Positions 8,504 to 17,237 are shown, counted from the first letter of the stretch. The stretch is DNA of 64,000 bases from Streptomyces pseudovenezuelae (GCF_029892565.1 NZ_JARXVH010000006.1:582572-646571), one strand, 5' to 3'. Translations and numbers: made by a program. Notes: generated from the sequence alone by a model not told the origin.

Positions 8504-9444
8504 GAACGGTGCGTTTCGTAGCCCTCGGTGACTCGCTCACCGAGGGCGTGGGCGATCCCGTCGGCGACGGGTGGCGCGGCTGGGCCGCGCTGCTGGCCGA
8601 GGGGCTCGCCGAGCGGGGGGTGGGGGTCGCGGGGATCGAGGGGACGGCGGAGTCGGCGCAGTCCCCGGCTTCCCTTGAGGCGCTGGCTTCCGTCGAGGCG
8701 CAGGCCTCCGTGGAGTTCACCAACCTCGCCGTCAGCGGGGCGCAGACGCGGGAGGTGCTGGAGCAGCAGACGCCGGCCGCGCTGGCCCTGCGGCCCGATG
8801 TCGTGTCGGTGGTCATCGGCGTCAACGACACCCTGCGCTGCACCTTCGACATCCACGCCGTCGCCGAACGGCTCGACGAGGTGTACGCCGCCTTCACCGA
8901 GCAGGGCGCGGTCCTGCTCACGGCCTGTCTGCCCGACCCGGGCGCGATGCTCGGCCTGCCGGGTGCGCTGGCGCGTCCGCTGGCCCGGCGGCAACGGGCG
9001 GTCAACACCGTGGTCCACGCGCTCTCCGAGCGGTACGGCGCGGTCCATCTGCACGCGGCCGAGGGCGCCTGGCTGATGGATCGCGCCATGTGGAGCGCGG
9101 ACCGGCTGCACCCGGGCGAGCGGGGGCACCGGCAGTTGGCGGTCCGCTTCCACGCGCTGCTGGCAGAGGCAGGCCTCGCGACGGGCACCGCGCCCTCGCC
9201 CGAGCCCGAGTTCCCCGTGCCCACCAAGTCGGCGAGCCTCGTGTGGCTGGCCACCGCCGGCACCGGCTGGGTGGCCCGCCGCTGCACCGACCTGCTGCCG
9301 CAACTCCTGAGGCTCGCCGCCGACGAGATGCGGCACCGCGCCCGGGGCACCAGCGCCCGACTCGACCTACGGACGGCCGCAGCGGTGTCGTCGGCCCTGG
9401 CCGCACTGTCGGTGGCGGAGCAACGGCAGCCGGACGTCGCGTAG
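8500..9444 (+). CDS. SGNH/GDSL-type hydrolase
   Basis: The 314-aa protein has the SGNH hydrolase blocks in order: GDSLTEG near the N-terminus with the nucleophilic serine, the block III motif GVND, and the C-terminal DRLHPGERGH with the Asp-His pair. Such enzymes remove acyl or acetyl groups from lipids or sugars. It has no signal peptide, so it probably acts inside the cell. Being coupled (ATGA overlap) to two glycosyltransferases, it may deacylate their product. A low-complexity Ala/Ser/Glu stretch (about residues 50-72, with repeated ASLEA/ASVEA units) sits between blocks I and II and looks like an expansion. The C-terminal 90 residues are outside the catalytic core and unassigned. Confidence 0.87.
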   Translation: MRTVRFVALGDSLTEGVGDPVGDGWRGWAALLAEGLAERGVGVAGIEGTAESAQSPASLEALASVEAQASVEFTNLAVSGAQTREVLEQQTPAALALRPDVVSVVIGVNDTLRCTFDIHAVAERLDEVYAAFTEQGAVLLTACLPDPGAMLGLPGALARPLARRQRAVNTVVHALSERYGAVHLHAAEGAWLMDRAMWSADRLHPGERGHRQLAVRFHALLAEAGLATGTAPSPEPEFPVPTKSASLVWLATAGTGWVARRCTDLLPQLLRLAADEMRHRARGTSARLDLRTAAAVSSALAALSVAEQRQPDVA

Positions 9445-9492
9445 GGGCGTGGGCGGATCGGCGAGCCGCGGAGGATGCCGCCGCGGCCCCGG

Positions 9493-10362
9493 TCAGCGCC
9501 TCCGTACCGTCACGAACCGGACCGGCGTGCCCGGAGCGGCCTGGGCGGTGGCGGGCAGGTCCGCCCGGTGGACGACCGCGATCACCGGGTAGCCGCCGGT
9601 GGTCGGGTGGTCGGCGAGGAAGACGACCGGTCTGCCGTCGGGGGGGACCTGGACCGCGCCCAGGACCATGCCCTCGCTGGGGAGTTCACCGGGGCGGGAC
9701 CGTTCCAGGGCAGGGCCCTCTGTACGGAGGCCGATGCGGTTGCTGGACGGGGAGACCCGGTACGCGCGCGAGGTGAAGGTGCGTACGGCGTCCGGGGTGA
9801 ACCAGTCGTCGCGCGGGCCCGGGGTCACCCGTAGGACCAGTTCCTCCGGGGGAGCGGGTTGGGGGGCGACGTCCACGCGTGCGTAGTGGCCGTGCGGATC
9901 CCCCAGGGGGAGCACCTGGCCGTCCGCGAGCGGTGGCGGGCCGAGGCCGGACAGCAGGTCCGTGGAGCGGCTGCCGAGCACCTGCTCCACGGCGATACCG
10001 CCGCGGACCGCGAGGTAGCTCCGTACGCCGCGGATCACCGTGCCCACCTCCAGGACCGCGCCGGCGGGCACGGACACGGGTGCTCCCCAGGCGGCCGGCC
10101 GGCCGTCCACCCTGACCGCGCACGGGGCGCCGGTGACGGCCACGGTGACCGTCGAACGGGGGCGTACGGCACAGCCGTTGACGGTGGTCTCCAGGACGGC
10201 AGCGCCGGGCGGGTTGCCGACCAGCCGGTTGGCGAGGGCCGCCGCGGGGCCGTCCAGGGCGCCGGAGTGCGGCACGCCGAGGTGGGCGTGCCCGGGACGC
10301 CCCCGGTCCTGCACGGTCGTGAGCGCTCCCGCCCGTACGACGAAGAGCGCGCTGTCCGTCAT
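9493..10362 (-). CDS. pxpC: 5-oxoprolinase subunit C (biotin-dependent carboxyltransferase fold)
   Basis: The 289-aa protein matches PxpC/YbgK/KipA. It shows the opening TTVQDRGRPGHAHLGVPHSG and the closing region with VFLADHPTTGGYPVIA, both typical of this family. Together with PxpA and PxpB it forms the ATP-dependent 5-oxoprolinase that opens 5-oxo-L-proline (pyroglutamate) to L-glutamate. The start is the ATG at 10360-10362, which overlaps the stop of pxpB by four bases; a longer in-frame extension lacks any domain. The gene is last in a minus-strand operon of five. Older annotation as urea amidolyase or allophanate hydrolase is misleading. Confidence 0.92.
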   Translation of the reverse strand: MTDSALFVVRAGALTTVQDRGRPGHAHLGVPHSGALDGPAAALANRLVGNPPGAAVLETTVNGCAVRPRSTVTVAVTGAPCAVRVDGRPAAWGAPVSVPAGAVLEVGTVIRGVRSYLAVRGGIAVEQVLGSRSTDLLSGLGPPPLADGQVLPLGDPHGHYARVDVAPQPAPPEELVLRVTPGPRDDWFTPDAVRTFTSRAYRVSPSSNRIGLRTEGPALERSRPGELPSEGMVLGAVQVPPDGRPVVFLADHPTTGGYPVIAVVHRADLPATAQAAPGTPVRFVTVRRR

Positions 10363-10976
10363 GAGTGCCCCACCGGGACGAAGCGCACGCGCGTGCCCGG
10401 CGACAGCAGCGCGGCCGGCGCGCGCGCGTGGTCCCACAGGACGACGTCGGTGCGCCCGATCAGCTGCCAGCCGCCCGGCGAGGAGCGCGGGTACACGCCC
10501 GTGTACGGGCCTGCCAGCGCGACCGAGCCCGCGGGGACGGCCGTACGGGGTGTCGCCCGGCGTGGGACGTCGTAGCGCGGCGGGAGACCGGTCAGGTAGC
10601 CGAAGCCGGGCGCGAACCCGCAGAAGGCGACGGTGAATTCGGTGTCCGCGTGGATACGGACGGCCTCGCGTTCGTCGACGTCCCAGAGCGCGGCGACGTC
10701 GGCCAGGTCCGGGCCGTCGTAGCGCACCGGGATCTCGACCGCCGCACCCGTGCGCGGGGGAGCGGGCGGTACCTCGGACGCGGTCAGTTCGGAGGCGAGG
10801 CGGGCCGGGTCGTCCAGTCCGTCGAGGAGGACCGTGCGGGCCGCGGGGACGATCTCGCGAACCGACAGCGCGCCCTCCGCGCGGCGGCGCAGCAGCTCCG
10901 CGTGCAGCGCCTGCGCCTCCTCGCCGGAGGACACCTCGACGAGCAGGGCGTTGTCGCCGACGGGCAGCGCCTTCAT
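10359..10976 (-). CDS. pxpB: 5-oxoprolinase subunit B
   Basis: The 205-aa protein matches PxpB/YbgJ/KipI, including the family signature FCGFAPGFGYLTGLP and GSVALAGPYTGVYP in the cyclophilin-like half. It pairs with PxpC to form the core of the ATP-driven 5-oxoprolinase. It starts at the ATG 10974-10976, overlapping the pxpA stop by four bases, and its stop overlaps the pxpC start, so all three subunits are translationally coupled. In Bacillus the homologue KipI was first described as an inhibitor of KinA, but with PxpA and PxpC adjacent the oxoprolinase role is much more likely. Confidence 0.92.
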   Translation of the reverse strand: MKALPVGDNALLVEVSSGEEAQALHAELLRRRAEGALSVREIVPAARTVLLDGLDDPARLASELTASEVPPAPPRTGAAVEIPVRYDGPDLADVAALWDVDEREAVRIHADTEFTVAFCGFAPGFGYLTGLPPRYDVPRRATPRTAVPAGSVALAGPYTGVYPRSSPGGWQLIGRTDVVLWDHARAPAALLSPGTRVRFVPVGHS

Positions 10977-11731
10977 ACGAAGGCCTCCACCCGCACGCCC
11001 GACGCCTCCAGGCGTGCCCGGACCAGCCGGGCCAGCTCGACGGCCCCGGCCGTGTCCCCGTGCACGCACAGGGAACGCGCGCGTACGGCGATCCGGGTCC
11101 CGGAACGGGAGGTGACCAGCCCGTCGCGGGCCAGGCCCACCGAGCGCTCCACGACCGACGCCGGATCGGTCACCACGGCACCCTCCTCGCCGCGCGGCAC
11201 GAGCGTGCCCTCGTCGGTGTAGGCGCGGTCGGCGAACGCCTCGGTGACGGTCGGGAGTCCGGCCTCGCCGGCCAGAGCGAGGAGCCGGGAGCCGGGCAGG
11301 CCGAGCACGGGCAGCGTGGCGTCGGCGAGCCGCACGCCGGCCACGACCGCACCGGCCTGCTCCGCGTCGTGCACGACGCGGTTGTAGAGCGCGCCGTGCG
11401 GCTTGACGTACGCCACGCGCGTGCCCGCCGCCCGCGCGAAGACCTCCAGGGCGCCGATCTGGTACGCCACTTCGGCCGTGAGCTCCGCGGACGGCACGTC
11501 CATCGCGCGCCGCCCGAACCCCGCCAGGTCCCGGTAGGAGACCTGGGCGCCGATCCGCACCCCCCGCTCGGCGGCCAGCTCGCACACCCGCCGCATGATG
11601 ACCGGGTCCCCGGCGTGGAATCCGCAGGCCACGTTGGCACTGGTGACGACGGACAGCAACTGTTCGTCGTCGGTCAGCCGCCAGTGGCCGAAGCCCTCGC
11701 CGAGGTCGGCGTTCAGGTCGATCGCGGTCAT
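10973..11731 (-). CDS. pxpA: 5-oxoprolinase subunit A (LamB/YcsF family)
   Basis: The 252-aa protein opens with IDLNADLGEGFGHW and contains NVACGFHAGDP and VKPHGALYN, the hallmark motifs of the LamB/YcsF (PxpA) family, which has a deacetylase-like TIM-barrel fold. It completes the PxpABC complex that converts pyroglutamate to glutamate using ATP. Length is standard for the family. The gene lies 15 nt after the DUF1445 gene and overlaps pxpB by four bases. Pyroglutamate arises spontaneously from glutamine and glutamate, so the complex may serve damage clearance as well as nutrient use. The associated MFS carrier favours uptake of an external substrate. Confidence 0.93.
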   Translation of the reverse strand: MTAIDLNADLGEGFGHWRLTDDEQLLSVVTSANVACGFHAGDPVIMRRVCELAAERGVRIGAQVSYRDLAGFGRRAMDVPSAELTAEVAYQIGALEVFARAAGTRVAYVKPHGALYNRVVHDAEQAGAVVAGVRLADATLPVLGLPGSRLLALAGEAGLPTVTEAFADRAYTDEGTLVPRGEEGAVVTDPASVVERSVGLARDGLVTSRSGTRIAVRARSLCVHGDTAGAVELARLVRARLEASGVRVEAFV

Positions 11732-11746
11732 GTATCCATTCTCTGC

Positions 11747-12568
11747 TCAGGCCACGCGGTACTGCTCGTCGCGGGCGTCGGTAAGGAACATCTGCCCGGG
11801 TGCGTGGGTGATGGCGAAGGGCGGGCGTGAGGCCATCACGGCCGCCTGCGGGGTCACTCCGCAGGCCCAGAAGACCGGGATGTCGTCCGGCTCGGCGGCC
11901 ACCGGATCACCGAAGTCGGGGCGGTCGAGGTCGCCGATGCCGAGGCCCGCGGGATCGCCGCAGTGTACGGGGCTGCCGTGCACCGCCGGGAGCAGACTGG
12001 TCTCCCGGATCGCCGCCGCAAGACGCTCCGGCGGCACCGGCCGCATGGACACCACCATCGGCCCGTGCAGCCGTCCCGCCGGCCGGCACTGCCGGCCGGT
12101 CACGTACATCGGGACGTTGCGCCCCTGCTCGATGTGCCGGATCGGGACGCCGGCCTCGGCCAGCGCCCACTCGAAGGTGAAGCTGCACCCGATCAGGAAC
12201 GACACCAGGTCGCCGCGCCAGTACGCGCGCACGTCCGTCGGCTCGTCCACCAACTCGCCGTCCCGCCACACCCGGTAGCGCGGCAGATCGGTGCGCAGGT
12301 CCGCCCCGTCCGCGAGGACGGTCGTGAAGGAACCGGCGTCGGTGACGTCGAGTACGGGACAGGGCTTGGGGTTGCGCTGACAGAACAGCAGCATGTCGTA
12401 CGCCCAGTCCGCGGGCACCGAGATCAGGTTGACCTGGGTGTGGCCCGCCGCGACCCCAGAGGTCGGCCCGGTGAGCCCTTTGCGGAAACGGGACCGGGCG
12501 CTTTTCGGGCTCCACGCGTGCGCGTGCTCGTCGACCAGGGTCAAGGGGCGGTCTTCCGTGCGGTTCAC
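11747..12568 (-). CDS. DUF1445 protein (putative hydro-lyase / D-glutamate cyclase family)
   Basis: The 273-aa protein belongs to the DUF1445 family, often labelled putative hydro-lyase. Recognisable stretches are PRYRVWRDGELV, FLIGCSFTFEWAL, the highly conserved GPMVVSMRP, and HAPGQMFLTD near the end. The same domain forms part of mammalian D-glutamate cyclase, which interconverts D-glutamate and 5-oxo-D-proline. Placed directly before pxpABC, a lactam- or oxoproline-related reaction is a good guess, but activity of stand-alone bacterial members is not established. The GTG start overlaps the stop of the MFS gene (GTGA), so the two are coupled. The operon order is MFS, this gene, pxpA, pxpB, pxpC. 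Confidence 0.85.
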   Translation of the reverse strand: MNRTEDRPLTLVDEHAHAWSPKSARSRFRKGLTGPTSGVAAGHTQVNLISVPADWAYDMLLFCQRNPKPCPVLDVTDAGSFTTVLADGADLRTDLPRYRVWRDGELVDEPTDVRAYWRGDLVSFLIGCSFTFEWALAEAGVPIRHIEQGRNVPMYVTGRQCRPAGRLHGPMVVSMRPVPPERLAAAIRETSLLPAVHGSPVHCGDPAGLGIGDLDRPDFGDPVAAEPDDIPVFWACGVTPQAAVMASRPPFAITHAPGQMFLTDARDEQYRVA

Positions 12569-13860
12569 GCGAGTTCCCTTCCACGCGTCTCCGGCAGCCC
12601 GAACAGGGCCAGTGCCGCGATGCCGTAGCCGATCGCGCCGAAGACCAGCGCGCCGCCCACGCCCCAACTGTCGGCCAGGAAGCCGACGGTGGTGGGGAAG
12701 ACGGCGCCCACGGCGCGGCCGGTGTTGTAGGTGAAGCCCTGGCCCGTGCCCCGTACCGCCGTCGGGTACAGCTCGCTCAGGAAGGACCCGAAGCCGCTGA
12801 AGATCGCCGACATGCAGAACCCGAGCGGGAAACCGAGCACCAGGAGGAGGCCGTTGGCGCCGTCCGGGATGTTCGCGTACGCCAGGATGCAGATCGCCGA
12901 CAGCAGTGCGAACAGCCAGATGTTGCGCTTGCGGCCCAGCCGGTCGGTGAGGTAGCCGCCGGTCAGGTAGCCGAGGAAGGCGCCGGAGATGAGGAACGCC
13001 AGGTAGCCGCCGGTGCCGACGACCGAGAGGCCGCGGTCGCTCTTCAGGTAGGTCGGCACCCAGGTGGCCAGCGTGTAGTAGCCGCCCTGGACGCCGGTGG
13101 AGAGCAGCCCGGCGAAGATCGTGGTGCGCAGCAGGCCGGGCTTGAAGATCGCGGTGAACGAGCCCTTCTCGGTGCTCTGTTCGCGCACGGCCACCGCCTG
13201 CGGGGCGTCGTGCACCCGGCGCCGCATCCAGATCACCAGCAGCGCGGGCAGCGCGCCCGTCCAGAACATGATCCGCCAGGCGAGGTCGTCGCCGGCGAAC
13301 GAGAACACCAGGGTGTACACGATCGCGGCCAGCGCCCAGCCCACGGCCCACGAGCTCTGGACCGCGCCGAGGGTGCGTCCCCGGTGCTTGGCGCTCGAGT
13401 ACTCGGCGACGAGGATCGCGCCGACCGCCCACTCGCCGCCGAAACCGAGGCCCTGGAGGGCCCGGAAGACCAGCAGGGTCTCGTAGTTGGGCGCGAAGCC
13501 GCAGGCCACGGTGAAGACGGCGTAGGTGATCACCGTGATCATCAGCGCCTTGACCCGGCCGACCCGGTCCGCCACCACCCCCGCGAGGGCGCCGCCGACC
13601 GCGGACACCACGAGCGTGACGGTCGTGAAGAGGCCGGTCTGGCCGCTGTCCAGGCCGAAGTACGCGGCCAGCGCGACCATGCTCAGCGGGAGCGTGAAGT
13701 AGTCGTAGGAGTCCAGGGCATAGCCGCCGAAGGCGCCCGCGAAGGCGCGGCGGCCGCGCGGCCCGAGGGCGCGCAGCCAGTCCAACGCACCGTCCTGCTC
13801 GGTGAGTTCACCGGCCGGTGGGTCGTCGGTCAGGGCCTGAGGTGGAGGGGTCGTGCTCAT
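12565..13860 (-). CDS. MFS transporter, metabolite:H+ symporter type
   Basis: The 431-aa protein has the 12-segment pattern of the major facilitator superfamily, including the sugar/acid-porter loop DRVGRVKAL after helix 2 and DRLGRKRN in the second half. The start is the ATG at 13858-13860 with GAGGTG upstream; a longer open frame reaching 14085 enters the divergent GntR promoter and is rejected. As the first gene of the operon ending in pxpABC, and divergent from a FadR-like regulator, it most likely imports 5-oxoproline or a related acid or lactam. The resemblance is closest to sialate/aromatic-acid-type carriers, so the substrate remains open. Confidence 0.86.
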   Translation of the reverse strand: MSTTPPPQALTDDPPAGELTEQDGALDWLRALGPRGRRAFAGAFGGYALDSYDYFTLPLSMVALAAYFGLDSGQTGLFTTVTLVVSAVGGALAGVVADRVGRVKALMITVITYAVFTVACGFAPNYETLLVFRALQGLGFGGEWAVGAILVAEYSSAKHRGRTLGAVQSSWAVGWALAAIVYTLVFSFAGDDLAWRIMFWTGALPALLVIWMRRRVHDAPQAVAVREQSTEKGSFTAIFKPGLLRTTIFAGLLSTGVQGGYYTLATWVPTYLKSDRGLSVVGTGGYLAFLISGAFLGYLTGGYLTDRLGRKRNIWLFALLSAICILAYANIPDGANGLLLVLGFPLGFCMSAIFSGFGSFLSELYPTAVRGTGQGFTYNTGRAVGAVFPTTVGFLADSWGVGGALVFGAIGYGIAALALFGLPETRGRELA

Positions 13861-13923
13861 GGGCACCTCGCAGTGGGAGGACGGAGGGTGCGTGGTTGAG
13901 CCGTGCGGTGAGAAGTACCGTAG

Positions 13924-13942
13924 AGGATCGTTCAACGATCCT
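13924..13942. promoter_or_regulatory. 19-bp palindrome, probable GntR operator
   Basis: AGGATCGTTCAACGATCCT is a perfect palindrome with 9-bp arms and a single central base. It lies in the 130-bp gap between the MFS gene and the divergent GntR gene, 49 bp before the GntR start. Size and symmetry suit a FadR/GntR dimer. It would let the regulator control both itself and the oxoproline operon. Confidence 0.72.
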
Positions 13943-13990
13943 TCAATACCCGTGTTGTTTCGTTCTCGTGTCTGCGGTTGAATTCCGGGC

Positions 13991-14692
13991 ATGGCAGAGC
14001 AGTTGAGCGGACTGGCCGACGACCGCGCCCTCCTGGGCCGCACCAGCACGGCCGAACGGGTCTCGGACATCCTCAGAAGCCGCATCGCCGAGGGCTACTT
14101 CCCGCCCGGCACCCGGCTGTCGGAGGACAGCATCGGAGGCGCGCTCGGCGTCTCCCGCAACACCCTGCGCGAGTCGTTCCGGCTGCTCACACACGAACGA
14201 CTGCTCGTCCACGAGCTGAACCGGGGCGTCTTCGTACGGGTCCTGAGCGTCGAGGACGTCGAGGACATCTACCGCACCCGCGCCCTCGTCGAGTGCGCCG
14301 TCGTCCGCGGCCTGGGCGAACCGCCGTACGGACTGGAGGCGCTCACCGGGGCGGTCGAGAAGGGGCGGGCCTCGGCGCGCGAAGGTGACTGGAAAGCGGT
14401 GGGTACGGCCAATATTCACTTCCACCGCGAACTCGTCGCCCTGGCCGGCAGCGACCGCACCGACGAACTGATGCGCAGCGTTTTCGCCGAACTGCGCCTC
14501 GCCTTCCACCTCGTGGACGACCCGCGCCGCCTCCACGAGCCCTACCTCGCCCGCAACCAGCAGATCTTCGAGGCGCTGCGGGCAGGGGAGAAGGACGAGG
14601 CCGAGAACCTGCTCTCGGTCTACCTCGGCGACTCCCTGGAACGCGTGGTTGAGGCGTACCGGCGAAGGGTCGGCGCCGACAGCGCTCCGTAG
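13991..14692 (+). CDS. GntR-family regulator, FadR subfamily
   Basis: The 233-aa protein has a GntR winged helix (about residues 18-85, with FPPGTRLSEDSIGGALGVSR) followed by an all-helical FCD ligand-binding domain. Potential metal-binding residues of FCD proteins are visible, including the histidine in NIHFHRELVAL. The gene is divergent from the MFS-DUF1445-pxpABC operon and is separated from it by a perfect palindrome that is likely its operator. The logical ligand is 5-oxoproline, glutamate or the imported compound. Most such regulators are repressors relieved by substrate. The start ATG follows a weak GGGC region without a strong Shine-Dalgarno sequence. Confidence 0.88.
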   Translation: MAEQLSGLADDRALLGRTSTAERVSDILRSRIAEGYFPPGTRLSEDSIGGALGVSRNTLRESFRLLTHERLLVHELNRGVFVRVLSVEDVEDIYRTRALVECAVVRGLGEPPYGLEALTGAVEKGRASAREGDWKAVGTANIHFHRELVALAGSDRTDELMRSVFAELRLAFHLVDDPRRLHEPYLARNQQIFEALRAGEKDEAENLLSVYLGDSLERVVEAYRRRVGADSAP

Positions 14693-14735
14693 GCGGCCGG
14701 TCGCCCAGTGATACCGGTGGGGCGATCCGAGTCGT

Positions 14736-14766
14736 TTGGGTCGATGTCAGACCGAGGACCTAGTCT
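14736..14766 (+). promoter_or_regulatory. Likely leaderless promoter for the SMC cassette
   Basis: TTGGGT at 14736-14741 and TAGTCT at 14761-14766 form a -35/-10 pair with a 19-bp spacer. Seven bases after the -10 comes a GTG at 14774, the expected transcription start, with no Shine-Dalgarno sequence in front. This points to a leaderless mRNA and supports 14774 as the true start of the first gene. Confidence 0.5.
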
Positions 14767-14773
14767 GTGCACC

Positions 14774-16300
14774 GTGACTTCGCCTGCATCGACGGACAGT
14801 GTTCCGCCCCAGCTCAGCGCGGGGCCGCGCCCCGCACCGGGCCCGGCCGCCGACGAGGGACTGGCGCGGCGGCTGCGCGCGCTCGCCTGCACCGCGCCGC
14901 TGCACGACCTCGACGTGCGCAAGGCCAATCTCGCGGGCGAGTACACGGTGTACGGCATGGCGGAGGTGGCGCTGGCCGCCATCGACCTGGTCACCCTGAA
15001 CATGGACTTCGACACGGGCGCCGACCACGACCAGATAGTGGCCAGGCTCATCCCGCGCATCGCCGCCCAGGCCCCGCAGCGCCCCGTCGTCGAGCACGAG
15101 CGCGTGGCCCGCTGGGTCCTGGAGAACCTGATCAACGTCGGCAGCGTCGACCGCGGCTTCCGCGCGATCTACGGCACGTTCACGCCGGACGGCAGCTATG
15201 TCCGCCGCGACTACGACTTCAAGCTGATCGAGGAGGTGCCGGGCCCCGGCGGCACGGTCTACCTCCGCACCACGGACGAGGCCGTCAACGTCCTGGTGGG
15301 CGCCCTCGACACGGACGTCACCAGCGCCCAGATCGCTGCCGAGGTCAAGCTGGAGGTCCTGATCAACCGGGGCCGGCTCGCCGACGCCCAACTCGCCGCC
15401 GAGCAGGCCCGCTACCGGACCGTGCAGTACTCGGAGACGCTGCGCCGCGCCCTGGACGCGACCCGGCGCAACGTCCGCGCGGTGGACTGGCTCAACTCCG
15501 TGCCCGACATGATCGCCGAAGCCCTCGACCACGTGGCCGACCGCTACCGCCACGAGAACGCGATCCTCACCAACATCCGCAAGGCACGCGACGAGACCGA
15601 GGACGCCGAGCACAAGCGGCGCGCCGCCGAACTGGTCGACATCGTCAAGGACTGCATCCGCCGCCACACGCAGTTGCAGTCGCGCCTGCTGGAGGCGGGG
15701 CCTCTGTTCCGCGCCGAGCAGGACCGGCAGGCGTTCGCCACGCCGATGGTGTCCTCGGGGATAGACCTGTACGGCCATCTCGTCGCGCCCGTGCTGCCGT
15801 TGCCGCTGGAACAGGCTGTCCGGGTCACGGACGCCTTCTTCGCACGGGGGACCGGGCTGCGTACGCCGGCGTCCGTGCGGGTGGGCGACCTCGTCGACAT
15901 ACTGCTGACGCCGCCGGCGGAGCGGGAGCACCTCGGCGCGGAGATGCCGGAGCCGGACCTCATCGCCACCCCGGACGACAGCCGCTTCAGCGAGGAACAG
16001 CTGGCGTCGGCCACCCGGTTGCTCGACCTGCCCGCGGACGCGCCGCGTCGACTGTCCGGACTGCTCGCCGAGGCTCGGCGCAAGGATCCGGAACTGCCGT
16101 ATCTGGTCGCGCTGTTGGCGGTCCACGCGGCCAGCCCGGCGGTCGGGACCGCCTATCGGCAGGGCGAGGAGAAGCTGTTGTTCGCCGTGGACGACGGGAC
16201 GGAGCTGGACGACCCGGAGTTCGGCGGGGCCGACCTCATCGTGGGGACGGCCCTGCTCGACTCGGCCGGGATGGCGGCGGACAGGACGGAAGCGGCATGA
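14774..16300 (+). CDS. Putative kleisin-like (MksF/JetA-position) subunit of an SMC-type complex
   Basis: I do not recognise a named family. The 508-aa protein is soluble and mostly helical, with long charged helices around residues 185-320 (for example KARDETEDAEHKRRAAELVD) and a C-terminal half that looks globular. It is the first of three closely spaced plus-strand genes, followed by a small winged-helix-like protein and a 1540-aa SMC-like ATPase. That size order is the one seen for MksF-MksE-MksB and JetA-JetB-JetC, where the first gene encodes the kleisin that bridges the ATPase heads. The role is thus inferred from context plus helical pattern. The GTG start follows a leaderless-type promoter; the upstream in-frame starts at 14708 and 14744 are less likely. 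Confidence 0.7.
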   Translation: MTSPASTDSVPPQLSAGPRPAPGPAADEGLARRLRALACTAPLHDLDVRKANLAGEYTVYGMAEVALAAIDLVTLNMDFDTGADHDQIVARLIPRIAAQAPQRPVVEHERVARWVLENLINVGSVDRGFRAIYGTFTPDGSYVRRDYDFKLIEEVPGPGGTVYLRTTDEAVNVLVGALDTDVTSAQIAAEVKLEVLINRGRLADAQLAAEQARYRTVQYSETLRRALDATRRNVRAVDWLNSVPDMIAEALDHVADRYRHENAILTNIRKARDETEDAEHKRRAAELVDIVKDCIRRHTQLQSRLLEAGPLFRAEQDRQAFATPMVSSGIDLYGHLVAPVLPLPLEQAVRVTDAFFARGTGLRTPASVRVGDLVDILLTPPAEREHLGAEMPEPDLIATPDDSRFSEEQLASATRLLDLPADAPRRLSGLLAEARRKDPELPYLVALLAVHAASPAVGTAYRQGEEKLLFAVDDGTELDDPEFGGADLIVGTALLDSAGMAADRTEAA

Positions 16301-16358
16301 GCCGGACCGGAAACCGTATGCGTATGCACGAGCAGGACAGCGACAGGGGGTACCGACC

Positions 16359-17237
16359 GTGAGCGAGCACGCCGACCGGAGTGAGCCGGACGTCGCCGCC
16401 GCACCGGCGAGCGCCGCGGTCACGCCCGCCGACGCCGCCGACGCGGCCCGGCTCGTCGCGTTCGGGCTGCAGCCCAAGGTGCAGCCCGCCCGCGACCAGG
16501 AGTACGCGGAGCTGCTGCGCCGCTACCGCGAGGATTCGCCGTTCGCCCGGCTCGCGGACGCCGTGGCCGCCGGGCTCGGCCTGGTGGTGCTGGAGGTGTC
16601 CCCGCGCGCGGGGATGGCGGTGACCGCCGCCGAGGACTCGGTGTTCGCCGTGCGCATGGGCGACTACGCGCGTCGCACGTCCGCCGACGGCAGCGACCGG
16701 TTCCTGCACGGCCTGGCCCATCTCGCCGTCGCCGCGATGGCGTTCCCGCGACCCGAGGACCTCGCCGACGACGGGTACATCGGGCGCGTGACGGTCAACG
16801 GCGTCGACACGTTCGTACGGCAGGCCTGCCGGCGGTTGGAGGAGCGGGCCGAGGAGCACGGGGAGAACACCGACCCGGCGACCGACGCGCCCGGACTGGA
16901 GGCCGCCTGGCGGGTCTGGGCCAGACGCAGCGCCACCGGCGCCACCAAGGACGCGCGCAGACTCGCCGGTTCCACCACCGGCATCGTCGGCAAGGCCGCC
17001 GCGTTCCTCACCGACTCCGGCTTCCTCCAGCGCACCGGCGACGACCACGGCGGCACCTACCGCACCACGGCCCGCTACCAGCTCCAGGTACGGGACATGG
17101 CGGGCACCGCGGCCCTGGCCGAACTCCTCGAACTGGGCGTCGTCCCGGTGACCGACGGCACGCCCACGCTGCTGCCCGCCGAGGACACCGACGCGTCGGA
17201 GCTGGTGGCCGACGCCGGACTGCCGTTCCACTCCTGA
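16359..17237 (+). CDS. Putative KITE-like (MksE/JetB-position) subunit of an SMC-type complex
   Basis: The 292-aa protein has no enzyme motif. Its N-terminal 55 residues are Ala- and Pro-rich and probably disordered. The C-terminal third (about 190-250) has a helix-helix-wing pattern ending in GGTYRTTARYQLQVRDM, resembling the winged-helix module of KITE proteins such as MksE and JetB. The GTG start has AGGGGG eight bases upstream. It lies 58 nt after the kleisin-like gene and 37 nt before the SMC gene, so the three are surely co-transcribed. In such complexes the KITE dimer binds the kleisin and DNA. The assignment rests on gene order, size and the wing-like segment. Confidence 0.7.
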   Translation: MSEHADRSEPDVAAAPASAAVTPADAADAARLVAFGLQPKVQPARDQEYAELLRRYREDSPFARLADAVAAGLGLVVLEVSPRAGMAVTAAEDSVFAVRMGDYARRTSADGSDRFLHGLAHLAVAAMAFPRPEDLADDGYIGRVTVNGVDTFVRQACRRLEERAEEHGENTDPATDAPGLEAAWRVWARRSATGATKDARRLAGSTTGIVGKAAAFLTDSGFLQRTGDDHGGTYRTTARYQLQVRDMAGTAALAELLELGVVPVTDGTPTLLPAEDTDASELVADAGLPFHS

